Shown one piece after another: positions 55,488-64,000 of a stretch of 64,000 bases of DNA. Source of the stretch: Pseudomonas sp. B28(2017). Lineage in GTDB: Bacteria > Pseudomonadota > Gammaproteobacteria > Pseudomonadales > Pseudomonadaceae. The stretch spans positions 868,001 to 932,000 of the forward strand of contig NZ_NEJH01000002.1 in the NCBI RefSeq assembly GCF_002113025.1, given 5' to 3'. Both the position numbers and the translations under genes were made by a program. Below the pieces are notes generated by a model that saw nothing but the letters and a program-made list of their open reading frames with translations, made no database searches and was not told the DNA's origin. Every line of letters starts with the position of its first letter. Within the stretch, counting starts at the first letter, position 1.

Positions 55488-57545
55488 ATGCAGGCTTTTT
55501 TATCACCGGGGATCGGGTTGCTGGGGCGTTTTGGCTTTGCACGTAAATTCCAGCTGTTGTTTCTGCTGTTTATCCTGCCGCTGGCCGGCAGCCTGTGGAT
55601 GATCGGCCAGGACTATCGCGACAAACTCAGCCTGATCTCCGGCGAACGCGCCGGGGTGCGGCAACTGCTCGCTCTTGATGCGCTGGATGACCTGCTCGCC
55701 GCCCAGCGTGATCGCGCCGCCCGGTGGCGTGCTACGGAAACCAATCGCCAGCCAACGCCGGCCACACTCGCTGCGATGGCTGCGTTCGATGCGGCTCAAC
55801 CCGCCGTCAGCCAGGCCACTGCCGAGTTGGGCAACGCCCTGCAAAAAGATGGTGCCGAGGGTGAAACGCTATCGCGTTATCAGGCCCTGCAAACCGCCCT
55901 AGATGGCCTCGACTCAAAAAGCCTGAGCAATATCGGCTGGTGGCCGGATGGCTACGATCGCTTCACCAACGCCTTGAGCGCCCTGCAAGCCTTGCGCGAA
56001 CAGATCGCCATGGATAATCGCCTGACGCTGGCACCGTGGCTGGAAACCTACTTGCTGACGCAGATCTCCACCCAACATGCGCCAGACCTGATCGAGCGAG
56101 TCGGTCGCCTGGCGGCGGTGGGCCAGGCTTCGGTAGTGTCCGGGCAGTTCACTCTGCAAAGCCGCTTGCAACTGCGCGACTTGCGCAGCCGCATCGGCGA
56201 TGCGCGCGAGCAGCTGGTGAAAACCGCAGGCCTGCTCGAAGCGCGCCTGCCCGGCGCCCTGCAAACCTGGGCCGGGCAATACCATGACAGCCTCAAGCAC
56301 CTGGACGCCGGCCTGAAGGTGCTGGATGACGGCGTGTTCGGCGGCAGCATCAACCTCAAGCCGGATGATTTCGAACGCAGTCTCGATGCCCTGCTCTCTG
56401 ACCTCGCCTCGTTGCGTCAGCAGTCGCTGGTATCGCTGGATCAACGCCTTGATCACTACCACGGCTCAGCGATCCGCCAGTTCATTGTGGTGGCTGCCGT
56501 GTTGGGCTGCCTGCTGTTGGCCGCCCTGTATCTGTTCATCTGTTTGCAGGCTTCGATCCGCCGCAGCGCCAGCGGCATCACGCTACTGGCCGAGGCCTTG
56601 CGCGATGGCAATCTGAGCCTGCAAGTACCGGTTCAGGGGCGGGACGAACTGGCGGCCATCAGCACCGCGCTGAACGTCGCCGTGGTGCAACTGCGCACCA
56701 GCCTGCAAGGGGTGGATCACGAAACCCTGCAATTGAGCCACGCCGTGCAAACCCTCAACCATCACTCCAGCGACGCCTTGGGTGAAGTCGAAGCCCAGCA
56801 GTTGCAGATCAGCCAGATTGCCGCGGCGGCGACGCAACTGGCTGCCACCTCACAAGGGGTGGCCCACAGTTGCGAACAGGCGTCCGGTAGCGCCCAGCAC
56901 ACCCGGCGCATCGCCACCGACAGCAGCCGTGACAGCCAGCGCACCACCGCGAGCATCCAGCAACTCAACCAACGCCTGAATGAAACCGCAGCGGCGCTGG
57001 GCCGGGTCAGCGAGCAGGGGCAACAGATCCAGCTGGTGGTCGATACCATTCGCGGCGTTGCCGAACAGACCAACCTGTTGGCGCTGAATGCTGCAATCGA
57101 AGCTGCGCGGGCCGGCGAACAGGGTCGTGGCTTCGCGGTGGTGGCCGATGAAGTGCGCAGCCTGTCGCAACGTACGCAATCTTCGACTGCGCAGATTGCC
57201 AGCACAGTCGATAGCTTGCGCAACACGGTGAACGAAGCCGTGAGTCTGATGGAAGCGGCCTGTGGTCAGGCACAATCCGATGCGCAGGCAGTGACAGGCC
57301 TGGGCGAGCGGCTCGGGGAAATCGCCAGTGCGGTGCAAAGTGTCACCGCTACCCTGGCGCAAATCGCCACGGCGGTGGAGGAACAGGCCAACACCGCCGA
57401 CGAGGTCAGCGGCAATATCCAGCAGGTCGATCAAGCGGCGGTGCGTTTGCTCGAAGGTGCGCGCGCGGTGAACCAGGCAGCGGACACCTTGAGTCACGGC
57501 AGCAAGGCCCTCAGCGACAACACCGGACGCTTCCGCTTGAGTTGA
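55488..57545 (+). CDS. methyl-accepting chemotaxis protein with helical-bundle ligand domain
   Basis: A 685-residue receptor. Helix 1 is at about 22-40 (LLFLLFILPLAGSLWMIG). A large all-helical periplasmic domain of about 300 residues (to about 335) follows, then helix 2 (VVAAVLGCLLLAALYLFICL), HAMP and the signalling domain with tip [21 protein letters not shown]. The sensor looks like a helical bimodular or four-helix type, not CACHE; the ligand is unknown. GAGGAG lies about ten bases upstream of ATG 55488. Confidence 0.88.
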   Translation: MQAFLSPGIGLLGRFGFARKFQLLFLLFILPLAGSLWMIGQDYRDKLSLISGERAGVRQLLALDALDDLLAAQRDRAARWRATETNRQPTPATLAAMAAFDAAQPAVSQATAELGNALQKDGAEGETLSRYQALQTALDGLDSKSLSNIGWWPDGYDRFTNALSALQALREQIAMDNRLTLAPWLETYLLTQISTQHAPDLIERVGRLAAVGQASVVSGQFTLQSRLQLRDLRSRIGDAREQLVKTAGLLEARLPGALQTWAGQYHDSLKHLDAGLKVLDDGVFGGSINLKPDDFERSLDALLSDLASLRQQSLVSLDQRLDHYHGSAIRQFIVVAAVLGCLLLAALYLFICLQASIRRSASGITLLAEALRDGNLSLQVPVQGRDELAAISTALNVAVVQLRTSLQGVDHETLQLSHAVQTLNHHSSDALGEVEAQQLQISQIAAAATQLAATSQGVAHSCEQASGSAQHTRRIATDSSRDSQRTTASIQQLNQRLNETAAALGRVSEQGQQIQLVVDTIRGVAEQTNLLALNAAIEAARAGEQGRGFAVVADEVRSLSQRTQSSTAQIASTVDSLRNTVNEAVSLMEAACGQAQSDAQAVTGLGERLGEIASAVQSVTATLAQIATAVEEQANTADEVSGNIQQVDQAAVRLLEGARAVNQAADTLSHGSKALSDNTGRFRLS

Positions 57546-57559
57546 ATCCGCAGCGCTGC

Positions 57560-58465
57560 TCAGGCGCGGATCACCGCCTCCGGGAAGTCCTGCTCCAGCT
57601 CGGTCTTGAGCCAGTCGATAAACCACGCCACGTCCGCCGAGAGCTCGGCGGACGGCGTGAGCACCCGATAGCTTTCCAGCTTCACTTGCGCGTCCACCAC
57701 CCGCACCAGCTTGCCGCTATGGAGTTCTTCGCGCACCAGCACTTCGTTGGCCAGCGCAATGCCCTGCCCGCTCTCGGCCACCGACAACGCGTGGTCGTTG
57801 TTGACGTAGAGCATGTCCGAATTGAGGTGCATGTCGAGGTCGTTGGCGGCAAACCACAGGTTCCACCACTCTCCGTCATCGACATGGATCAGGTTGTGCT
57901 TCACCAGGTCCGCAGGGCTGTCGATGGGCTCGACGCTGGCCAGATATTCGGGGGAGCAGATCGGAAACACCCGAGGACAAATCAGGCTGGTGCGGGAGTG
58001 GGCATACTGGCCATCCAACCCGTAGACGATGCCCAGGTCAGCGCTTTTGCCATCCACTTCGGTGAAGGTCGAATTGGGTTCGATGGCGAATTTCAAACCC
58101 GGACGCAGATGGCGCATGGCCTCGATGCGTGGCATCAGCCAGCGCTTGGCGAACCCCGGTACCACCATGATGCGCAGCCAGCGCTCGGCGTGTTTGGGCT
58201 GCGCCTCTTTTCCGGCTTCGATGATCAGTTGCAGGGCGGCGCTGATCTTGCGGTGGTACTTCTCCCCCGCCGCCGTCAGGTTGACCCCGCGAGAGGTGCG
58301 CTCGAACAGTTGGATGCCCAGCCAGTCCTCCAGCAACTTCACATGGCGGCCGATGGCAGGCTGGGTCACGTGCAAGGCTTTGGAGGCTTCGACATAGCTA
58401 CCCAACCGGGCCGCGGCATCAAAGGCACGCACCGCGTTGAGCGGCGGCAATCGGTGGTCAGGCAT
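57560..58465 (-). CDS. LysR-family regulator (GcvA-like)
   Basis: A 301-residue regulator. The N-terminal HTH is LNAVRAFDAAARLGSYVEASKALHVTQPAIGRHVKLLE; the C-terminal periplasmic-binding-like effector domain follows (PGFAKRWLMPRI is typical of the GcvA/AmpR branch). It is divergent from the ABC-transporter operon, so it probably controls it. A LysR-type palindrome lies at 58487-58501. Confidence 0.9.
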   Translation of the reverse strand: MPDHRLPPLNAVRAFDAAARLGSYVEASKALHVTQPAIGRHVKLLEDWLGIQLFERTSRGVNLTAAGEKYHRKISAALQLIIEAGKEAQPKHAERWLRIMVVPGFAKRWLMPRIEAMRHLRPGLKFAIEPNSTFTEVDGKSADLGIVYGLDGQYAHSRTSLICPRVFPICSPEYLASVEPIDSPADLVKHNLIHVDDGEWWNLWFAANDLDMHLNSDMLYVNNDHALSVAESGQGIALANEVLVREELHSGKLVRVVDAQVKLESYRVLTPSAELSADVAWFIDWLKTELEQDFPEAVIRA

Positions 58466-58486
58466 GGTTTCTGTACGCCTTTAGCT

Positions 58487-58501
58487 GTTAATTTTTTTAA
58501 C
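58487..58501. promoter_or_regulatory. candidate LysR operator (T-N11-A palindrome)
   Basis: GTTAA - N5 - TTAAC is a perfect palindrome containing T-N11-A (58488 and 58500). It lies 22 bp from the LysR start in the 226-bp divergent region, where autoregulation sites usually sit. Confidence 0.5.
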
Positions 58502-58691
58502 AACCCCTATGTTAAAATTGAAGTTTCGCCCCCCGCAACCCCTCGCTGATAATCGATCCACAGCAGAACAAAAAACAGCTGGTTACTACACCCGAACGCA
58601 ATCTCGATCCTGCCCAGAAAAATAATATCCATGGTCCGACAGCTCAGCTGTTTACAGCACTCGCGGGCGATGGGGGAATCGGAGGTAACGC

Positions 58692-59810
58692 ATGAATGCC
58701 CTGCATTCGCTGCAAACGCTGGCGGTGTCCATCCGCTCAGTGCGCAAAGTCTACGGTGATCCACACACCGGTCCGGTGGCGCTCAAAAGCATCGACCTGG
58801 ACATTCGCGACAACGAATTCTTCACCCTTCTCGGCCCTTCGGGCTGCGGTAAAACCACGCTCCTGCGGATGATCGCCGGGTTCGAATTCCCTACCGAAGG
58901 CGAGATTCTGCTCTACGGCGAAAACATCGCCGATCGCCCGCCCTTCCAGCGCCCGGTCAATACGGTGTTCCAGCATTACGCACTGTTCCCGCACATGAGC
59001 ATCGCCGAGAACCTGGCCTTCGGCCTGGAATCCCACCCAATGGGCAAAGTCCTGAACAAAACGCAAATGGCTGAACGGGTGCGCGAGATGCTCGCCCTGG
59101 TGCAGATGGAACGTTTCGCCAACCGCAAACCGGCGCAACTCTCCGGCGGTCAGCAACAGCGCGTCGCCCTGGCTCGCGCACTGGCGCCACATCCCAAGGT
59201 CTTGCTACTCGATGAACCGCTCTCGGCCCTGGACCTCAAGCTGCGCCAGGCCATGCGCGAAGAGCTGAAAACCATCCAGGCGCGCACCGGCATCACCTTC
59301 ATCTTCGTCACCCACGACCAGGAAGAAGCCCTGACCATGTCCGACCGCATCGCCGTGTTGTCCGAAGGCGAAGTGCAGCAGGTCGGCCGCCCGGAAGACA
59401 TCTACGAGCGCCCGCGCAATCGTTTTGTCGCGGACTTCATCGGTGAAACCAACTTCATCGAAGGCACCGTCACCCGCGTCGAAGATGGCCTGGCCTGGTT
59501 CGCCGGCCCGGCCGGTCACCCGCTGCCTGCGCAGCCGTGCAGCGATGTGCGGGTCGGTGCCAACGTCGCGTTGTCCGTGCGTCCCGAGCGTTTGCATCTG
59601 GTGCCGGGCAATACCGACGGTGCCTTACCGTGCCGGATCGAAGCGCAGATCTACCTCGGCACCGACCTGCAATACCAGGTCAGCCTGAGCGACGGTTCAC
59701 GCCTCACCGTGCGCACCCCCAACTGCGTCGACCAGAGCAAACGCTTCGCACCAGGAAGCCAGGCCGGCCTGTTGTTTGACCAGGGTAGCGCCAGCGTCCT
59801 GCACGATTGA
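58692..59810 (+). CDS. polyamine-type ABC transporter ATP-binding protein (PotA-like)
   Basis: A 372-residue ATPase. Walker A GPSGCGKTTLL, the signature LSGGQQQRVALARAL, Walker B LLLDEPLSALD and the switch His in VTHDQEE are all present. A C-terminal TOBE domain follows (ARVGANVALSVRPERL-like). GGAGG lies before the ATG. First of a four-gene ABC operon. Confidence 0.93.
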   Translation: MNALHSLQTLAVSIRSVRKVYGDPHTGPVALKSIDLDIRDNEFFTLLGPSGCGKTTLLRMIAGFEFPTEGEILLYGENIADRPPFQRPVNTVFQHYALFPHMSIAENLAFGLESHPMGKVLNKTQMAERVREMLALVQMERFANRKPAQLSGGQQQRVALARALAPHPKVLLLDEPLSALDLKLRQAMREELKTIQARTGITFIFVTHDQEEALTMSDRIAVLSEGEVQQVGRPEDIYERPRNRFVADFIGETNFIEGTVTRVEDGLAWFAGPAGHPLPAQPCSDVRVGANVALSVRPERLHLVPGNTDGALPCRIEAQIYLGTDLQYQVSLSDGSRLTVRTPNCVDQSKRFAPGSQAGLLFDQGSASVLHD

Positions 59811-59825
59811 GCACGAGGAATTGCC

Positions 59826-60746
59826 ATGCACGCTTTACCGATTGCCAATGCCCTGGAACGTCGGCGGGCTTTCCAGAGTTTTCTCGGTGTCAGCCCCGCG
59901 CTGATCGCCATCGGCCTGTTTCTGATCGTGCCGATCCTGATCGTCATCGGTTACTCGCTGATGGAAGCCAACCCCTACGGTGGGGTGAACAAGGTATTCA
60001 GCAGTGACGCCTACACCTCGCTGCTCTTCGAACGGCAACTGGACGACAGCCTGGCCTTCGCCGACTCCTACCTGATCATCGCCTTGCGCTCCATCGGCAT
60101 CGCCGGGCTGACCACCGTCATCACTCTGTTGATCGGTTTTCCGGTCGCGGTATGGCTGGCCATGCAACCGGCCCATCGCCGAGGCTTGCTGATCTTTCTG
60201 ATCACCGTGCCGTTCTGGGCCAACCTGTTGATCCGCACCTATGCGTGGATTTTGCTGCTGCGTAACACCGGAGTGATCAACAACAGCCTGATGGGTCTCG
60301 GGGTCATCGATCAGCCGTTGCAACTGCTCTACACCGACGGCGCAGTGCTACTGGGGCTGGTCTACACCTATGCGCCCTTCGTCGTGCTGCCGATCTACGC
60401 CACCCTGGAAAAAATGGACATCCGCCTGCTCGAGGCCGCCCAGGACCTCTACGCCGGGCGCGTGCGCACCTTGCGCAAGGTGGTGTTGCCTATCGCCAAA
60501 CCGGGGATTCTTGCCGGCGCCATCCTCACCTTCGTGCCTTGCCTGGGCGCGATGATCGCCCCGGAATTGCTCGGCGGCGGCACGCGAATGATGCTCGGCA
60601 ACCTGATCTTCCGGCAGTTCAGCGATGCCCGTAACTGGCCCTTCGGCGCGGCCCTGTCGCTGGTGTTGATGGCGGCGGTGATGTTGGTTCTGACGGTCTA
60701 TGCCCTGCGTGCCGAACGCCAGCGCATCGCCAAAGGAGGTGCATGA
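59826..60746 (+). CDS. ABC transporter permease (PotB/PotH-like)
   Basis: A 306-residue permease with six predicted membrane helices and the EAA loop EAAQDLYAGRVRTLRKVVLPIAKPG. It pairs with the next permease, to which it is coupled by ATGA. Confidence 0.92.
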   Translation: MHALPIANALERRRAFQSFLGVSPALIAIGLFLIVPILIVIGYSLMEANPYGGVNKVFSSDAYTSLLFERQLDDSLAFADSYLIIALRSIGIAGLTTVITLLIGFPVAVWLAMQPAHRRGLLIFLITVPFWANLLIRTYAWILLLRNTGVINNSLMGLGVIDQPLQLLYTDGAVLLGLVYTYAPFVVLPIYATLEKMDIRLLEAAQDLYAGRVRTLRKVVLPIAKPGILAGAILTFVPCLGAMIAPELLGGGTRMMLGNLIFRQFSDARNWPFGAALSLVLMAAVMLVLTVYALRAERQRIAKGGA

Positions 60747-61552
60747 TGATCGGCCTGTTCAAGCGCAACACGCTGGGCGTGCAGGACTTCCCCGGTTTCG
60801 GCGGTTTCAGCTTCCTGTTCTACCTGTATCTCTACGCGCCGATCGTGGTGCTGGTGGCGTTCTCGTTCAACGCCAATCAGTCGGCAACGGTATGGACCGG
60901 ATTCAGCCTCGACTGGTATCGCGCCGCCTTCGCCAACCAGGCCCTGCGCCAGGCGGCCGGCAACAGCCTGTTGATCGCGGTCTGCGCCAGCATGGTCGCC
61001 ACGGCCATCGCCACCCTCGCCGCCCTCGGCACCTCACGGGGTGCGAAGTTCAAAGGCCTGCAACTGTCCATGGGCGCAATCATGCTGCCCTTGGTATTGC
61101 CGGAAATCGTGGTCGGCGTCGCCACCCTCGCACTGTTTTCCACCATCGGTCTGTCCCTGGGCTACGGCAACCTGATCATCGCTCACACGGTGTTCTGCAT
61201 TCCGTTTGCCTTTCTGCCGATACGGGCACGCCTGAACGACATGGACCTGTCCCTGGAACAGGCCTCGGCCGACCTCTATGCCGGCCCTTGGCGGACCTTG
61301 CGCAAGGTCACCCTGCCGCTACTGATGCCGGGGATTTTCTCCGGGCTGATGCTGGCCTTCATCGTGTCGCTGGATAACTTCGTGATCTCGATGATGGTCT
61401 CCCAGGCCGGCACCACCACTTTGCCGATCTTCATCTTCGGCCTGTTGCGCATGGGCGTGACACCCGACGTCAACGCCGTGTCGACCCTGATCCTGGGGGT
61501 CTCGGTGCTGTTCGTTACCCTCTCTTATCTGCTGGGCAAAAAGAAATCCTGA
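60743..61552 (+). CDS. ABC transporter permease (PotC/PotI-like)
   Basis: A 269-residue permease with the EAA loop EQASADLYAGPWRTLRKVTLP. AAAGGAGG lies before the ATG at 60743, which overlaps the previous stop. It forms the second half of the membrane channel. Confidence 0.92.
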   Translation: MMIGLFKRNTLGVQDFPGFGGFSFLFYLYLYAPIVVLVAFSFNANQSATVWTGFSLDWYRAAFANQALRQAAGNSLLIAVCASMVATAIATLAALGTSRGAKFKGLQLSMGAIMLPLVLPEIVVGVATLALFSTIGLSLGYGNLIIAHTVFCIPFAFLPIRARLNDMDLSLEQASADLYAGPWRTLRKVTLPLLMPGIFSGLMLAFIVSLDNFVISMMVSQAGTTTLPIFIFGLLRMGVTPDVNAVSTLILGVSVLFVTLSYLLGKKKS

Positions 61553-61579
61553 TCTTTCTACGCACTGTGGGGAAATAGC

Positions 61580-62626
61580 ATGAGCAAGTGGATTAAAAGC
61601 ATCGGTACGTCGTTGTTCCTGACCTTGCCACTGACCATGGCCGGCAGCGTTCAGGCCGCGGAAAAACTCAACGTGGTGAGCTGGAGCGGTTACTTTTCGC
61701 CGGAAATTCTCAGCAAATTCCAGAAGCAGACCGGCATTGAAGTTACCGTCGATTCCTACGACTCCAACGAAACCCTGCTGGCCAAATTGAAACAGGGCGG
61801 TGCCGGTTACGACGTGGCGATCCCGTCCCACCAGTTCATTCCGATCCTGATCAAGGAAAAGCTGCTGGAGCGCTTCGACCCGGTCAACGAGCCCTACTAT
61901 GCCGGCGTCGTCGACAACCTGAAAAAACCCACCTGGGACCCGGAAGGCGCCTATTCCGTGCCGTTCATCTGGGGCACCACCAGCGTGGTGCTCAACACAG
62001 AGCGCTACAAGGGCCCTGCCGACAGCCTCAAGGTGCTTTACGAGCCACCGGCCGAGCTGCAAGGGCGAATAAACATGTTCGACTCGGTCAGCGATGTGGT
62101 GGACATGGCCAGCCTGTACTTGAACATTCCGCTGTGCAGTGAAGATCCGAAGCAGATGCAGCAGATTCTGACCCTGCTCAAGGCGCAGAAGCCGTTCGTC
62201 AAAACCTACAGTTCCAAGGCAGGCTCGATCCGCGAAAACCTGGCGTCCGGTGAGATCGACATGTCGACCTTCTGGGGTGGTTCGTCGATGCGCGCCCGGG
62301 AAATGAAACCGAGCCTGAACTACCTGTACCCGAAAGAAGGCGTACTGGCCTGGGTCGACAACATGGTCATCCCGACCGGGAGCAAGAACCCGGCGAATGC
62401 CAAGGCATTCATCGCGTTCCTCAGTCAGCCTGAAAACGCGGCGATGACCCAGAACTTCCTCAAGCACCAGAGCCCGATCAAGGGGGTGGAGCCGTTCCTC
62501 GACGCGGGCCTCAAGGATGCGCCGGAACTGCACATTCCCGATGGCACTCCGGTGGTGTTCAGCAAGACCTGCGGCGAAGGCGCGATCCGCCTGGCCGACC
62601 GTCTCTGGACCAACCTGATGCGTTGA
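61580..62626 (+). CDS. ABC transporter substrate-binding protein (PotD/PotF-like)
   Basis: A 348-residue periplasmic protein. Signal peptide MSKWIKSIGTSLFLTLPLTM, cut after VQA. The mature start EKLNVVSWSGYFSPEIL is the polyamine-binding family opening; AGYDVAIPSHQFIPILI and IPTGSKNPANAKAFIAFL follow. The ligand may be a polyamine or a related amine; binding residues were not assigned. Confidence 0.9.
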   Translation: MSKWIKSIGTSLFLTLPLTMAGSVQAAEKLNVVSWSGYFSPEILSKFQKQTGIEVTVDSYDSNETLLAKLKQGGAGYDVAIPSHQFIPILIKEKLLERFDPVNEPYYAGVVDNLKKPTWDPEGAYSVPFIWGTTSVVLNTERYKGPADSLKVLYEPPAELQGRINMFDSVSDVVDMASLYLNIPLCSEDPKQMQQILTLLKAQKPFVKTYSSKAGSIRENLASGEIDMSTFWGGSSMRAREMKPSLNYLYPKEGVLAWVDNMVIPTGSKNPANAKAFIAFLSQPENAAMTQNFLKHQSPIKGVEPFLDAGLKDAPELHIPDGTPVVFSKTCGEGAIRLADRLWTNLMR

Positions 62627-62633
62627 TCGCTAC

Positions 62634-62661
62634 CGCCCCGACGCAATGGCGGGGCGTTTTT
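62634..62661 (+). terminator. terminator between the binding protein and amidase genes
   Basis: CGCCCCG-ACGCAATGG-CGGGGCG followed by five T residues. It is likely to reduce, not abolish, transcription into the amidase gene. Confidence 0.85.
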
Positions 62662-62686
62662 CCAGCCGTCTGAAAGGCCGCTTGCA

Positions 62687-64000
62687 ATGAACTCTAATAA
62701 CATCAGCGAACTGGTCCTGCTGCAGGCCCATGAGCTCGCCGAACGCATCCGCCTGCGCCAGGTTTCCTGCCGGGAAGTGATGCAGACTTATCTTGCCCAT
62801 ATCGAACGCTTCAATCCGCAGGTCAATGCACTGGTGAGCCTGCAAGCGCCGGAAGACCTGCTGGCCCAGGCGGATATCCGCGACGCGGAACTGGCCAGCG
62901 GCCAATACCGTGGCTGGATGCACGGCCTGCCCCATGCCATCAAGGACCTGTCCCTGACCCGTGGCATCCGCACCACGCTGGGTTCGCCGCTGTACAAGGA
63001 CTTCATCCCCGAGCGCGACGGCATCATGGTCGAGCGGATCAAGGCCGCCGGCGCGATCATCATCGGCAAGAGCAACACCCCGGAATTCGGCCTCGGCTCG
63101 CAAAGCTATAACCCGCTGTTCGGCGCGACCGGTTGCGCCTACGACCCAAGCAAGACCGCTGGTGGCAGCAGCGGCGGCGCGGCGGCAGCGCTGGCCATGC
63201 ATCTGGTGCCGGTGGCCGATGGCAGCGACATGATGGGCTCGCTGCGCAACCCGGCCGCGTTCAACAACATCTTCGGCTTCCGTCCGTCCCAGGGCCGCGT
63301 GCCCTTCGATGACAGTGCCGACCTGTTTATCGACCAGCTCGGCTACGAAGGCCCCATGGCGCGCAGCGTGCGCGATGCGGCGTTGCTGCTGTCGGTGCAG
63401 GCCGGGGCCGATGCGCGAGCGCCGCTGTCAATTGCCGAGTCCGGCAGTGCATTTGCGGCACCGCTGGAGCGGGACTTCAAAGGCACTCGCCTGGGCTGGC
63501 TCGGCGACTTCAACGGCTACCTGCCGATGGAAAAAGGCATCCTCTCGCTGTGCGAAAAGGCCTTTGCCGATTTCGAAAGCCTGGGTTGCCATGTCGAGCC
63601 CGTACGGCCGGAATTCGCGCCAGAGAAGCTCTGGAGCAGTTGGCGGACATTGCGTCACTGGATGGTTGCCGGCTCGTTGGGCGCGACCTATGCCGACCCG
63701 CAAAAGCGTGCACTGTTGAAACCGGAAGCCTGCTGGGAAGTCGAAAACGGCCTGAAACTCTCGGCCACTGACGTGTTTGCCGCGTCGGTGATGCGCAGTG
63801 ACTGGTATCGGGCGATTTCCAGGCTGTTCGAAAAATACGACTACCTGCTGCTGCCGAGCGCCCAGGTATTCCCGTTCGATAAAACCCAACCCTGGCCCGC
63901 CTCCATCGAAGGCGTGAGCATGGACACCTATCACCGCTGGATGGAGGTAGTGATTCCCGGCACCCTGTCCGGCTGCCCGGTGGCTAACGTACAGGTCGGT
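62687..64000 (+). CDS. amidase signature enzyme, cut by the window edge
   Basis: At least 438 residues. The Ser-cisSer-Lys triad is visible: Lys in HAIKDLS, cis-Ser in GGSSGGAAAAL and the nucleophile Ser in DGSDMMGSLRNPA. AAAGG lies nine bases before the ATG. It follows the polyamine-type ABC genes and may hydrolyse an amide taken up by them; this is inference. The 3' end is beyond 64000. Confidence 0.9.
   Translation, partial: MNSNNISELVLLQAHELAERIRLRQVSCREVMQTYLAHIERFNPQVNALVSLQAPEDLLAQADIRDAELASGQYRGWMHGLPHAIKDLSLTRGIRTTLGSPLYKDFIPERDGIMVERIKAAGAIIIGKSNTPEFGLGSQSYNPLFGATGCAYDPSKTAGGSSGGAAAALAMHLVPVADGSDMMGSLRNPAAFNNIFGFRPSQGRVPFDDSADLFIDQLGYEGPMARSVRDAALLLSVQAGADARAPLSIAESGSAFAAPLERDFKGTRLGWLGDFNGYLPMEKGILSLCEKAFADFESLGCHVEPVRPEFAPEKLWSSWRTLRHWMVAGSLGATYADPQKRALLKPEACWEVENGLKLSATDVFAASVMRSDWYRAISRLFEKYDYLLLPSAQVFPFDKTQPWPASIEGVSMDTYHRWMEVVIPGTLSGCPVANVQVG

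Overview
The window is a 64-kb stretch of chromosome from a Pseudomonas of the fluorescens/putida side of the genus. The evidence is G+C-rich coding sequence, many intergenic REP-type palindromes built on GGAGCGAGC/GCTCGCTCC, and a gene order that matches, from memory, the P. aeruginosa block mqoB to ychF (about PA4640 to PA4673) and the matching P. putida block. The fimbrial cluster that separates uraA from hemH in P. aeruginosa is absent here. I see no prophage, insertion sequence, CRISPR array or rRNA. One tRNA (Gln, TTG anticodon) is present.

Left part (1-27 kb): an acyl-CoA dehydrogenase start and a GlxA-type regulator; zapE; trpS with an alpha/beta hydrolase; yhcB; an OmpA-like lipoprotein; an MBL-fold hydrolase. 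Next is a four-gene block on the minus strand: AMP-binding acyl-CoA ligase, DUF1302 protein, DUF1329 protein and a MalT/AlkS-like LuxR regulator. It looks like a chromosomal uptake and activation module for fatty-acid-like compounds. After a LysE exporter, a 2-hydroxyacid dehydrogenase and rsmC comes a yybP-ykoY manganese riboswitch ahead of a UPF0016/GDT1 manganese exporter. An M48 protease, a dCACHE chemoreceptor, an unusual SRAP-domain protein, small zinc-ribbon and DUF2007 genes and an acyltransferase follow.

Middle part (27-41 kb): mqo sits behind a 737-bp gene-free region with foldable RNA structure. Then come a PA4642-like gene, a secreted protein, a WbuC cupin, hpt, upp-uraA, hemH and an epimerase. 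The most interesting locus is 35.6-40.8 kb: a FAD oxidoreductase, a DUF1722 protein, a MerR/LitR-like regulator, photolyase phrB and an SDR. Three sites fit the LitR/PplR operator pattern T(G/A)TACA-N12-TGTA(C/T)A; two are perfect and flank a strong sigma70 promoter, and the third has one mismatch. The operon they control appears to be decaying: DUF523 is lost from the DUF523-DUF1722 protein, only 27 codons remain of an NTF2-like gene, the SDR catalytic Tyr is Cys, and the next FAD gene is cut after 12 codons.

Right part (41-64 kb): conserved housekeeping genes pagL, murI, moeB, prmC, prfA and hemA on the minus strand; then a TPR lipoprotein, lolB, ispE, tRNA-Gln, prs, rplY, pth and ychF on the plus strand. 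A fosmidomycin-resistance-like MFS transporter and a second chemoreceptor follow. The window ends with a LysR regulator divergent from a PotABCD-like ABC transporter and an amidase cut by the window edge.

Start sites were chosen from ribosome-binding sites and family N-termini. Functions rest on motifs read by eye; no database search was possible.
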